Program-made: the position numbers and the translations under genes
NCBI GenBank assembly: GCA_001970955.1
Contig: MPUH01000060.1
Coordinates: forward strand, 1-64,000
DNA: 64,000 nucleotides
DNA from: Stentor coeruleus
Taxonomy: Eukaryota; Ciliophora; Heterotrichea; Heterotrichida; Stentoridae
Reading direction: 5' to 3'
The notes under the pieces: generated by a model
What the model was told of the DNA's origin: nothing
What the model saw: only the letters and a program-made list of their open reading frames with translations
Database searches by the model: none
Shown here: positions 38,499-48,059 of the stretch, piece by piece
Numbering within the stretch: position 1 is the first letter of the stretch
Layout: every line of letters begins with the position of its first letter

Positions 38499-41400
38499 AT
38501 GGATTTTAAACAAGCCAGATATTCAGCTTCATGGCAAGAATTTCTTAGAACCAGAGATTGGCGAGCAATGCTTGAATTATGCAAATTTTTATCTGAAGAA
38601 AAATCAGAACGTCTTTCTCAGGAGTTCTTCAAACATCTAATAAGCTCGATGAATGAGTTTTTTGATCTTGCAAACAGAAGACAATTAGCATTACAGGAGA
38701 TTTTAGATTGTATTGGACCTTTTTTAAGAGCTTTTAATGAGAGTTTTAGGATGAATGTTGTGAGTATTGACCCTGGGTTTTTGGAAAGGGTTAAGGAACT
38801 TGTTAAGGTTGTGTTTGCTTGGGATTTGGAAAGAGAGGATGATAGGGATTGTGCTTTGAGGATTATAGCGTCGATTATGCAGATGTTGGATATTATTTCT
38901 GAGTATAAGATTGTTATGGGAAATGATGATAAGATCCTTCAGTTCGTTTATGGGTTTTACCAAACAATGGTGTTTTATGTTTCCCAGTCAACAAGTGTGA
39001 AAAATGTGTTTTTGTGTCCTTTTTTACCTGAAGAGAAGTTTTTGGTTAAGATTCAGGGGGTTAGAGGGGAAATTACGGATCTTATGCTGATATTGTTGAT
39101 AAGCTTGAAAAAAATATCGGAACAATTAGCTGTAGTGAATGACCATAACCTTACGATTTTTTTCTCTTCTGTTATAAAAATGATATTAGAAATAACAGAA
39201 CTAAAGGATGCTTCTGTATGTGATATATCTTTATTGGCTTCAAGAAAAATACTAGCTGTGCTTGGATTACAGAAATTACTTTTTAGCAGAAGTTCTAAAC
39301 GGGATCAGATAAAAACATTCTTAAGCTTGAACTTGGATATTTTTAGAGAGTTTATATGCCGTCTTTGGATTTATGCTTTAAAAACATATGATTCAAATGA
39401 AAACACAAGTTTTACTAAAGACTCAAGTCTGCTTGGGATTGGATTTTCACTAACATGCAATTTATTTATAGACAATACTTATATAGAAGATTTAGAGGTT
39501 TTATTGTTATCAGTAGTTATAACTATTTTTGAACAGAAAAAAGTTCAACCACTACCGATACAGCTTTTTACATATGTGCTGCAGTTTATGAAAAGATATT
39601 TTAAAAAGCTGGGACTAAGGACAAGTAGGTCTATGCTGTTAAATAATCAAGACTCAGGCCTTGTAGGACTCCTTTTCAACAAAAATCTTTTCTACACTTT
39701 TTCCAATGAATCCCAAGTCCATCTTCAGCAAAGCCTAAAATCCCGTCACAACTGGTCAAAAATCTGGGAGCTTCTTTGTAAAAACCCTAAAAATTTTATG
39801 TGGCTTTGCTCTGGAATCCTTTCAAACTTATCTCTTTACTTCACAGACTTTGCGTATATAATAAAAATCAAAGAATGGATTGTTAATGAAATCCATTCAA
39901 ATGAAAGATTTATCCGTGAGTGTATAAAAAACTCATTTATAGAAGAAAGCTTAAAAATTCTAAAAAAATATTGTCAAAACCCTGATTATAAAGATAATAT
40001 TTTAGCTATGCTTCAAGTAATTAGTGTTATTTTGAACTTAAAAGAATTATTTATTAATACGAATACAGGAAGTATTGCGAAGTTGTTATGTGATAATAAT
40101 TTACTTGGTAACCCGATGATAACTGATATAGGTTTGAAGTGTGTTGGTGAAGTTATGAGAATAAACCATAGTGAAGCTCATGTAGCAACAAGGAATTTCC
40201 TCGACCAACTATCCGACCCTGACCTCCTACTGAAATTCTGCAAGATAGTCTCAGGAGTGCTGAAAAGCTGTAAAAACAACTCAGAACTCAGCCTTCCTCT
40301 ATGCAAAGCTAACTGGTTCCCAATACTAAAAAACAAGCTCCTTATCGACTTAGCACGTTACCCGAGTTACAACCACGCAATAATCTGGTCCGAAATAATC
40401 AGTATAATAAAAATCCTCCTAGAAAACAACGAAAATACGCAGAAAAAAGTTGACCAATTCGAATTCGACAACCTCGCAAGACTCATGAGGTCTAAAAACT
40501 TCGAAGAAAGCCGAGAAAACATGTGCCAATTAACAATTGATGATGTATACGAAATACTCTTTGACCGTAAAGACATTGATAACGAAATGCGAATCCGTGT
40601 CCCTGAAGTTATACCTTTATTATTAACTATGCTTATGCATGGTCCAAACTGTGAAAAACTCGATAAAGCTCGAGGGAAATTCCAATTATTATTACTTGAT
40701 CATGCATCTTTACCATATTTCGCTAAATTCGGGTGTATCGAAATCTCCCTGTTTTTTTTCAGGACCATGCCAAATTCATCTATTTTCCAGTTTTTTGAAA
40801 AAATACTCACTTATGTTATCCCTTATAATATAATTCCTCAAGATCTTAAAGAAATCCTTGAACAAATTCGTGAGGCTGGGGATAAAAAAAAACTATTTCT
40901 CATACAATCTCTTGAGCAGGGACTGGCGAATTCGTTTATTGAAAGCAAGTCTATGAGCCTTTCAGTTAGGCCAACAAAGTTTTTCTTTTTTAGAAACAAA
41001 AGGTTTTTCCATTGTGTTTTAAGTGAGGAAAAAATCCCTAAGAAAAATGAGTTTAGTGTGTTTTTTTGGATTTATTTGACGAAAATGAAGGAAAAGTTTA
41101 CAATTGTTGAAATTGTTGATAGGAATTCTAACAAGTTTAAAGTTAAAATGACGCAGTTTAATATTTTTATTGTGTATACTGATGGGAAAAAAAAGAAATA
41201 TTCAGCTAGGGCGAATTTGGAGTTGAATATGAGTGAGTGGTATTTTTTTGGGATTAGTATGAAATCGCAAAAAGCGCCTAAAATTTTTAAAATAAGAGAT
41301 AATGTGACGATTTATTGCAATGATCAGAGCTTGAATATTGCTAGTGAAGGGACATTGAATAATTCGATTGGGTTGTTTAAGTCGATTACTTTAGGGAAGT

Positions 41401-44400
41401 CTTTTAAGCATTCAAGGATTTTTGATGGGAGGATTACAAGTTTTTATATTGCAAATATTTATTATACACAAGAACAATTCGACATGATTTCCAAATTTTC
41501 ACCTCTCTATGTCTACGACTTTGCTGAAAAATCATTATGTTCATGGTTCGGTTTCAGTTTAAGCGCAAGAGAAATCTTTGATAGTATTGCTTTTAGCTTT
41601 ACTCCCTACATGAATTTCACCCCTGAAAAAATTGGGAACATAGAAAATGACTGTGAAAGATTCCTAGGCACCAGCATAGTAGAGTCTATAACAGCTTTGG
41701 GAGGAATAAAAATATTCATACCTTTAATCAACCTCGAAAAATACAATGAAACAGTAACAGTTGCTATTATAAAAATCATGCTCCAATTAATAAAATGTAG
41801 TCAAATCTGTGTCGCCATCGACCTTGAACTTATCCAACTATTAGCTAGCCTTATAAACTCCTTACCTTTAACCTCAATTACTATTGAAACTTCATTTAAA
41901 ATAGCTGTAGCACTCAATTTTAGCATATATCAAAAAACATTCCTTAAACTTATCCAAGTAGGAAATAGTTTTTCATCTATTTCTATTAACGAAAAGTTAA
42001 GATTCTTACCTGTATTTATAAAACTATTGAAAAAGAACTTTTATTGTAATGATGAGGGCTTGAACATGCTTTATAATTATGTTAAAGATATCAAAAACGA
42101 TAGTGAGTTTTTTTATACAACTTTTAATAAGTTTATTCATGAAACTCTTGATGAAGATTCTATAAAAGGTATAACTTTAGTCATATATAATGCAGTGAGG
42201 ACAGGGGGAAAAGAAGAACTTGTTTCAGGAATATTAAAAGTCCTTATTGACAAAAACTACTGTTTAACTCTCCAAAGTCCACTTGAGCTAACTTTATACT
42301 ATTCATTAGAAATATGCACAAATCCAAAAGTCCGCATAGAAATAATTGCTTATCTCCTAAACAAATCTTTCCGCAGTTACGATCCAAATAAAAATTCCGA
42401 ACAAAGTGACTCTGATTCTATATGCGCAAGTATCAGCAATACACTTTTCCTCAAATACGACTACGAAATCCTTAAAGAAATTGTAAAACATCTATCTTTA
42501 AACAAAGGTAAAATGCTCAAAGGTTCCCGAAGCTATCTTTTGTCTTTAGTAGTGACAAAGTTAAGCCAAGGTATCAATAAAGCTGATGAAGTTTTAGGGT
42601 CATTATTGGATTATTCAAACAAATTAGCTAAAAAAATATACAAAAGTCCTTTGTTTCCTGATTGGCTAATAAAAATCTATGATAATTATACTGATTGTGA
42701 CCAAGTTTTAAGCTCTTTGTCTATATCAATAGCTGTTTTCCAGCCTGGGTTTAAAAACTATCATAAATTTAGAATGTTTTTAGTAGAAATAAACAAAAAA
42801 GGTGCGAATACTATGGAAATATACCAGATGTCTCTTGGAGCAATGAAAGGTAGGTTTACGAATCCGGTTCTGTTTTTGGATTTTATGGGGATTTTAGAGG
42901 AGATTTTGCCTAAGAATTTAGAAGCTTATAAGAAGGAGTTTAAGATAATTGTTAGGGATTTAGCTTCAGTTGGTAAGACTTTGAAATTAACTCAAACTTG
43001 TAGTCCACATATACAGCAAGTGACCTTACAAGAACTTAAAACACTTTTAAAAGCTAAACCTATTAAAAGACTATTAGAATCAGAGGTGTATTTAAAAGAA
43101 GGAGGGTATTTTCGTATGATGCTGAAATATATACTTATTGGGATTAGTATAGAAAACTGCTCGGAGTATATGAAAATACTTGAAGATCTTATTGTGTCTG
43201 ATGATCAAGTGCCTTTAGAATCTAAGTATCTTCTATACTCTGAAATATTACCGATATCCTCACAAAAACCTGTAGACCCCGACTTTTACTATCTGTACCT
43301 ATTCTGCGAACTTATGGAAATCCTTTACTCCTATGAAGACCAAAATTCTCTTTTCATCGATTTCCTTCTTTTACTAATAATGGATCTCAAAGGGGGTATT
43401 CATAGTAAACTCATGACCTTCATAAACAACACAACTAAAGAAGATTTCATAATATTTCGAACAATAATCCTTGAAAGCAAAAACCTCCTCTTTCCCAGCT
43501 GGAGATGCCACATGCATGTCGAAGAAAAAATGCGTCTTGGGGAAATCCTTCAAGAATACGACGGGTATTTAGCTTTAAACTCTTCTTATTACATGGACGA
43601 CAATGCTTTTTATAGGATTTTCCAAGGCAAAATGCTTGAAAAAATGGTGAAATTCAATCAATGCTCTAACAGCAGTGATGAACTTATAAAGCTTTTAAAA
43701 TCTAAAGAGTGGATTGCTGATGTCCATGTTTATTTGTTATTATGCACATCAGTTAGAATGAATCTTATATCAACAACGTCTAATCATTATAAACTTTTTA
43801 TTCAAAATCAAGATAGAGTATCAGAAAATGCTTATAATATAAACGATAAGCCTTGGATTGATATTGCAGATGGGTATAATAGTTGGACTCAAAGTACTAT
43901 TGAATATAATACAAGGCTTAATAATTATATTGCTTTTAGATATAAGAAATTTGTCAAATCAAGCTATTCAATGGATTTAGTGATTAATGATCAGGTTGTT
44001 AGACCATTTAAGATTAGGTCTTGTTTGGACCAGAACATGAGGAATATGTTTTTGAAAGGGTTTAGGGCAGAAAAAGTCCCCCAGCAGTACTTTGTATCAC
44101 CTAGTTCACCGAATAAACTTTTTGAAAGCTATTATGAAAGCTTGTATGAGTCGCTAGAAAACGAATTTGAAGTTTTAGAGTTCAGTGCTGAAGCACAAGA
44201 TGACCTAATAGATGAGTCTAAAAGTGTATCATTCGAATGTGAGCGTATAAAAATCCGCGGGAGCTACTTCGGCAAAATTGAGATCGACAAAGAGTTCTTA
44301 GCTTTTTCCTCAGACGGTAAACTCAAACCTGAAACCTCAGCCTATATCGGTAGTGCTTTAAACTTCACCCGTGAATCCCGTGTCTGTAACAATATCTGGC

Positions 44401-46472
44401 ATATATCAGAAATCTCAGAAGTTCTTCCTCGTAGATATATTCATCGAGCTACAGCTATAGAAGTATATATGAAATCAGGTAAAGCTTATTATTTCAATAC
44501 TTTTTCAACAAGTCATCGTAAAGACATATTAGAAAGCATGAAAGCTTGGACTAAACATGGGGTTATAATCCATGCAAATATTGGAATTAAAGAAATAACC
44601 CCATATACAAACAGATGGAAAAAAGGGCAAATGAGTAATTTTGATTATTTGATGATATTAAACAAATACTGTAATCGATCTTTTAATGATATAAGCCAAT
44701 ATCCAGTATTTCCTTGGATTATAACTGACTTTACATCAAAAGATATTAATATTTGGGATAAAAATATATATAGAGAATTAGAGTTCCCTATTGGTTCTTT
44801 GAATCAAAGTAAGCGAGAAGAAGCTAAAAAAAGGTACGATATGATGTCGCCAATAGAAGAAATGATTCCTTTTCATTATGGGTCTCATTATTCAAACTGT
44901 GGGAGTATATCATATTACCTTTTACGTTTAGAACCATTTAGTTCTGAAGCTAAAAAACTCCAAGGGGGGAATTTCGATGTGGCTGATAGACTTTTTCATA
45001 GTATAGAAGCTTCATGGAATTCATGTCTTGGAGGTAATAGTGACGTTAAAGAACTTATCCCTGAGTTTTATTACTTCGCTGACTTTCTTATAAATGTAAA
45101 CTCTTATGATTTTGGATTTACTCAGTCAGGAAAATGCGCTAATAGTGTTACTTTACCTCCTTGGGCTAAAGGATCAGCTATTAATTTTATTAGAATTCAC
45201 AGACAATGTTTGGAATCAACTTTTGTTAGTAAAAAACTTAACTTGTGGATTGACTTAATATTTGGATGTAAACAACAAGGAATGCATGCTATTGAAGCAC
45301 TTAATGTTTTCCCTCCTGCATCGTATACGAGAACTTTTGAGAAAATGGTTGAAAGTGAAGCTAATATTCAGGGGCCAATTGATGAAGCGTTCTTTTTCGG
45401 CCAGACTCCAACAATGATGTTTGGAAAATCTCATCCGGTAAGAGAGGATAAGGATAAAAAAGAACTTGATTATCGGATTGTGTTAGATAAAGAAGTTTTT
45501 ACTGTGTGCTCGAATTATGTCAAACTTGGGGCAAGTGGGAAGATAATAGCATTGATTGCTTCAGTTAAACTCCTCCTAGCTGTAAAATCAGACAACGGGA
45601 AATACTTCCTTGTAAAAATCAAACCGAACCGAGCTACTGAAGAAGTCTGTCTAGAATCATTTTACCTCATAGACAGCAAGCATTTCGCAGGGCAGCCATA
45701 CTGGAAACATACATTCCCTGATTCCTTCTCCCTTCTTCTAGATTCAGGCTCCCATACTTTTTCTCTATTCCAAGACCGTCTATTAATTTCATCTCTTCAT
45801 ATCGACAGTTCTTTACGCTTACACTCTTTAGACGGAAACCTTTATATGACTTTATATATTCATTCAGGTCTAACAACTGCAGTCTCATCATCTTCTAAGC
45901 ATATAATTTCTGGTGGCTTAGACTGTAGTATAATCTCATGGGATTTAGATCAAGAATGGCAACGTTATAAAGGTCATGCTTTTGCCATAAGGCAAATTGT
46001 AACAAGTGAATCTTTTCAAATAATATTTTCTCTTGACTGTGGAGGGGTGCTTTTATTACATGATATAAGGACTTCAGAATGTTTAAGGAAAATAAGGACA
46101 ATTTATACATCATGTCCTAAGAGTATTGCTATAAGTGAAGCTGGGATATTAGCTGTTTCGTATACTGAAGAGAAAATTGTCCATTTTTTTACTATGAGTG
46201 GATGTGAAGATTGGCATTTTAGTTCAGTTCAAGAGTATGTTTGGTGTATGAAATTTGATAATACTGGGGAAATACTTGTTTGTGGAAGTACTGAAGGATT
46301 ATGTTTTGTTGAAGTTTTTACTGGGAAATGGAGTTATGGAAGGGTTGAAACTAATGTTTTGTGTATTGAGTTTCTTGGAGAGGATGAGGGAGTAGCTTTA
46401 GCTTTGGATAATGAAAGTGAGGCAAGGATTTATTTCGTAGATAGCAAGAATGCTAATGGAGATGGGGAGTAG
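38499..46472 (+). CDS. Giant BEACH-WD40 protein (neurobeachin/LYST class), 2657 aa
   Basis: Membrane-traffic scaffold of the BEACH family. A long alpha-helical, ARM-like N-terminal region (to about 830) is followed by a ConA-like lectin fold (about 845-985, FSVFFWIYLTKMKEKFT). More helical repeats run to about 1850. A PH-BEACH domain (about 1905-2010) precedes the BEACH domain (about 2040-2310; FPWIITDF, FHYGSHYSN, FDVADRLFHSI, ELIPEFYY and PPWAKGS are hallmarks), then C-terminal WD40 repeats (about 2410-2650). There is no FYVE domain. The single exon of nearly 8 kb is free of stops. Such proteins control vesicle fusion and lysosome-related or contractile-vacuole organelles in protists. Confidence 0.95.
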   Translation: MDFKQARYSASWQEFLRTRDWRAMLELCKFLSEEKSERLSQEFFKHLISSMNEFFDLANRRQLALQEILDCIGPFLRAFNESFRMNVVSIDPGFLERVKELVKVVFAWDLEREDDRDCALRIIASIMQMLDIISEYKIVMGNDDKILQFVYGFYQTMVFYVSQSTSVKNVFLCPFLPEEKFLVKIQGVRGEITDLMLILLISLKKISEQLAVVNDHNLTIFFSSVIKMILEITELKDASVCDISLLASRKILAVLGLQKLLFSRSSKRDQIKTFLSLNLDIFREFICRLWIYALKTYDSNENTSFTKDSSLLGIGFSLTCNLFIDNTYIEDLEVLLLSVVITIFEQKKVQPLPIQLFTYVLQFMKRYFKKLGLRTSRSMLLNNQDSGLVGLLFNKNLFYTFSNESQVHLQQSLKSRHNWSKIWELLCKNPKNFMWLCSGILSNLSLYFTDFAYIIKIKEWIVNEIHSNERFIRECIKNSFIEESLKILKKYCQNPDYKDNILAMLQVISVILNLKELFINTNTGSIAKLLCDNNLLGNPMITDIGLKCVGEVMRINHSEAHVATRNFLDQLSDPDLLLKFCKIVSGVLKSCKNNSELSLPLCKANWFPILKNKLLIDLARYPSYNHAIIWSEIISIIKILLENNENTQKKVDQFEFDNLARLMRSKNFEESRENMCQLTIDDVYEILFDRKDIDNEMRIRVPEVIPLLLTMLMHGPNCEKLDKARGKFQLLLLDHASLPYFAKFGCIEISLFFFRTMPNSSIFQFFEKILTYVIPYNIIPQDLKEILEQIREAGDKKKLFLIQSLEQGLANSFIESKSMSLSVRPTKFFFFRNKRFFHCVLSEEKIPKKNEFSVFFWIYLTKMKEKFTIVEIVDRNSNKFKVKMTQFNIFIVYTDGKKKKYSARANLELNMSEWYFFGISMKSQKAPKIFKIRDNVTIYCNDQSLNIASEGTLNNSIGLFKSITLGKSFKHSRIFDGRITSFYIANIYYTQEQFDMISKFSPLYVYDFAEKSLCSWFGFSLSAREIFDSIAFSFTPYMNFTPEKIGNIENDCERFLGTSIVESITALGGIKIFIPLINLEKYNETVTVAIIKIMLQLIKCSQICVAIDLELIQLLASLINSLPLTSITIETSFKIAVALNFSIYQKTFLKLIQVGNSFSSISINEKLRFLPVFIKLLKKNFYCNDEGLNMLYNYVKDIKNDSEFFYTTFNKFIHETLDEDSIKGITLVIYNAVRTGGKEELVSGILKVLIDKNYCLTLQSPLELTLYYSLEICTNPKVRIEIIAYLLNKSFRSYDPNKNSEQSDSDSICASISNTLFLKYDYEILKEIVKHLSLNKGKMLKGSRSYLLSLVVTKLSQGINKADEVLGSLLDYSNKLAKKIYKSPLFPDWLIKIYDNYTDCDQVLSSLSISIAVFQPGFKNYHKFRMFLVEINKKGANTMEIYQMSLGAMKGRFTNPVLFLDFMGILEEILPKNLEAYKKEFKIIVRDLASVGKTLKLTQTCSPHIQQVTLQELKTLLKAKPIKRLLESEVYLKEGGYFRMMLKYILIGISIENCSEYMKILEDLIVSDDQVPLESKYLLYSEILPISSQKPVDPDFYYLYLFCELMEILYSYEDQNSLFIDFLLLLIMDLKGGIHSKLMTFINNTTKEDFIIFRTIILESKNLLFPSWRCHMHVEEKMRLGEILQEYDGYLALNSSYYMDDNAFYRIFQGKMLEKMVKFNQCSNSSDELIKLLKSKEWIADVHVYLLLCTSVRMNLISTTSNHYKLFIQNQDRVSENAYNINDKPWIDIADGYNSWTQSTIEYNTRLNNYIAFRYKKFVKSSYSMDLVINDQVVRPFKIRSCLDQNMRNMFLKGFRAEKVPQQYFVSPSSPNKLFESYYESLYESLENEFEVLEFSAEAQDDLIDESKSVSFECERIKIRGSYFGKIEIDKEFLAFSSDGKLKPETSAYIGSALNFTRESRVCNNIWHISEISEVLPRRYIHRATAIEVYMKSGKAYYFNTFSTSHRKDILESMKAWTKHGVIIHANIGIKEITPYTNRWKKGQMSNFDYLMILNKYCNRSFNDISQYPVFPWIITDFTSKDINIWDKNIYRELEFPIGSLNQSKREEAKKRYDMMSPIEEMIPFHYGSHYSNCGSISYYLLRLEPFSSEAKKLQGGNFDVADRLFHSIEASWNSCLGGNSDVKELIPEFYYFADFLINVNSYDFGFTQSGKCANSVTLPPWAKGSAINFIRIHRQCLESTFVSKKLNLWIDLIFGCKQQGMHAIEALNVFPPASYTRTFEKMVESEANIQGPIDEAFFFGQTPTMMFGKSHPVREDKDKKELDYRIVLDKEVFTVCSNYVKLGASGKIIALIASVKLLLAVKSDNGKYFLVKIKPNRATEEVCLESFYLIDSKHFAGQPYWKHTFPDSFSLLLDSGSHTFSLFQDRLLISSLHIDSSLRLHSLDGNLYMTLYIHSGLTTAVSSSSKHIISGGLDCSIISWDLDQEWQRYKGHAFAIRQIVTSESFQIIFSLDCGGVLLLHDIRTSECLRKIRTIYTSCPKSIAISEAGILAVSYTEEKIVHFFTMSGCEDWHFSSVQEYVWCMKFDNTGEILVCGSTEGLCFVEVFTGKWSYGRVETNVLCIEFLGEDEGVALALDNESEARIYFVDSKNANGDGE

Positions 46473-46721
46473 ATAAGTAAGAATTATATTTATGATGAGT
46501 TTTATTTGGATTAAGATTTAATTTTTAAAAAAGATTTTTAATAATGGGTATGCATTGTTTGGTTGGATTTGACTAGGTTTTGTGTCTAGGAATTGCGCTT
46601 TGGGAGTGGAGACCATGCTTTTTAGGTTGATTTTCTGGTGTCTTGGCATTTGATTATGACTTAATGCAAAATTTTGTTAATGATATAAGATTGAAATATG
46701 CTAATAATAGGTGATAGATAA

Positions 46722-46790
46722 TCTAAAGTTGCTGGTGCTGGGATTGAATTTCAAAGCATATTCCTTTCAGATTCGATTCCTGACTTTAGA
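46722..46790 (+). ncRNA. tRNA-like Pol III-type unit, copy 1
   Basis: A 69-nt unit with a 7-bp acceptor-like stem (TCTAAAG/CTTTAGA), a T-arm-like hairpin around TTCGATT with one mismatch, and a T-run downstream (CCTTTTT). The middle does not fold into a proper anticodon arm with a 7-nt loop, so no amino acid can be assigned. Either a degenerate tRNA, a tRNA-derived SINE or another Pol III transcript. Confidence 0.5.
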
Positions 46791-47108
46791 CCTTTTTAAC
46801 ATATTTTTATATTTTTTATTTGTGATAATAAAATTTCTTTTCAAGGTGATTTTCTAAGTTTTTATTCAAATCTGTAATTTTAGTTATCAAATACTTTCAA
46901 CCTTCTATAAAAAAATCAAAAAAGCTATAAAAAGAGCAAATCACTTTAAAAAATAAAGCTAAAAATCTATTTCATCATTTTTTCAATCAAAAACAATGTA
47001 AGTAATTCTAATGATAATACATTTTCCAAGTATTATGATATAAAATCGATAGTTTTTGATATGATTGTTGTATATAAATAGTAGAAAACAATAAAAAGTA
47101 TAGACAAA

Positions 47109-47177
47109 TCTAAAGTGGCTGGTGCTTGGAGTGCATATCAAATCATATTCCCCTCAGGTTCGATTCCTGACTTTAGA
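47109..47177 (+). ncRNA. tRNA-like Pol III-type unit, copy 2
   Basis: Same length and layout as the unit 387 nt upstream, about 86% identical by eye. The B-box is perfect (GGTTCGATTCC), the T stem pairs fully (TCAGG/CCTGA), and an A-box-like TGGCTGGTGCTTGG lies at the expected place. A T-rich terminator (TTCTTTTT) follows. The anticodon region can form only a 4-bp ATAT/ATAT hairpin, so it is not a standard tRNA. Confidence 0.55.
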
Positions 47178-47441
47178 CTTCTTTTTGCGTTTTCTAGATT
47201 TTTTTAATTTTCACAACTTCTGAACAATTTAAATTATGTCTAGTTAAATTTAAAGAATAAAGCTTTTAGAATAATACCAAAAGTTTCTAATAAAGTCTAA
47301 AATTATACATTTTGCATTTAAAACTCAATTTTCTATAAATAATTTTCACAGCTCTGCCTACTTTTTCCAAATCATCAACTCAAGACCTTAAAACCTCTCA
47401 TGAAATTTCTCTGATCTTCTAATGATTTTAATCTAATTAAC

Positions 47442-47633
47442 CTAAGCAACTGGGATAACTGATGATATCTGAACTCCAAAAATCCTAATCAAATCATCAA
47501 CAACTATTTGTATATATCCATCTTGTCCCGATTTCGTTCCCTAAAAGATTTTATTCACCCAATAAGAGACTTTAACTCTTATATCATACCCAACCAAAGA
47601 ACCACTAGGTGTAAATTCGTTACACAATTTAAA
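47442..47633 (-). pseudogene. Decayed coding strip of unknown family
   Basis: The minus strand reads FKLCNEFTPSGSLVGYDIR and, after an in-frame TAG, GTKSGQDGYIQIVVDDLIRI, ending at TAG (47442). The composition is protein-like. The TAG lies at the end of an 18-nt GTG...TAG segment that could be an intron, but 18 nt is outside the 15-16 nt seen elsewhere. Dead fragment or a missed short gene. Confidence 0.3.
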
Positions 47634-48059
47634 TCAGCCTAATTACTATATTTAAAAAGAAAATTAGAAAGACTATAACTTTTTAATAAACTTAATCTTT
47701 GTTGAAAATGTTCATGTACACTTTAAATTCCTAATCTTCAAGCAAACTGTTTTTTAAGGGAAAAAATATTTATAAGGACTATATAATAAACCAAAGACTA
47801 AGGGATGCTTAAAGCTAAGCCCATAAAAATCCTTGCTTTCCTAATTTTGAATTTATTATCCAAATACATTCTATCTATTTATTTCTTCACAAAAACCCCT
47901 AAATCTTATTCAAAACCACATTCGCTTATCTAATTTCATCCAAAAATCTCATCTCACTTTAAAAACCCCTATAAAAACCTTGAATTCCTCAAAAAATACA
48001 TAAACCCTATAAGTATTTATCATCAAATCAACTCTAGCATGCTAATTTTTAAACTAATT

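Larger units (their letters stand above)
46473..48059. other. Convergent intergenic region with tRNA-like units
   Basis: 1.6 kb between the tails of two convergent genes. It holds two related 69-nt tRNA-like units and a decayed coding strip, listed separately. The rest is AT-rich and featureless. Confidence 0.5.

Noticed and set aside
38484-38499. Importin-like and BEACH genes as one spliced gene
   Set aside because: No 15-16 nt GT...AG segment spans the TAG, so they are separate neighbouring genes.
38499-46472. UGA read as Trp throughout (Blepharisma-type code)
   Set aside because: 2657 codons without one in-frame TGA while Trp is always TGG; the same holds in the other long genes.
46722-47177. 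Ordinary tRNA genes
   Set aside because: Acceptor and T arms fit, but the anticodon arm does not; no isotype can be named.
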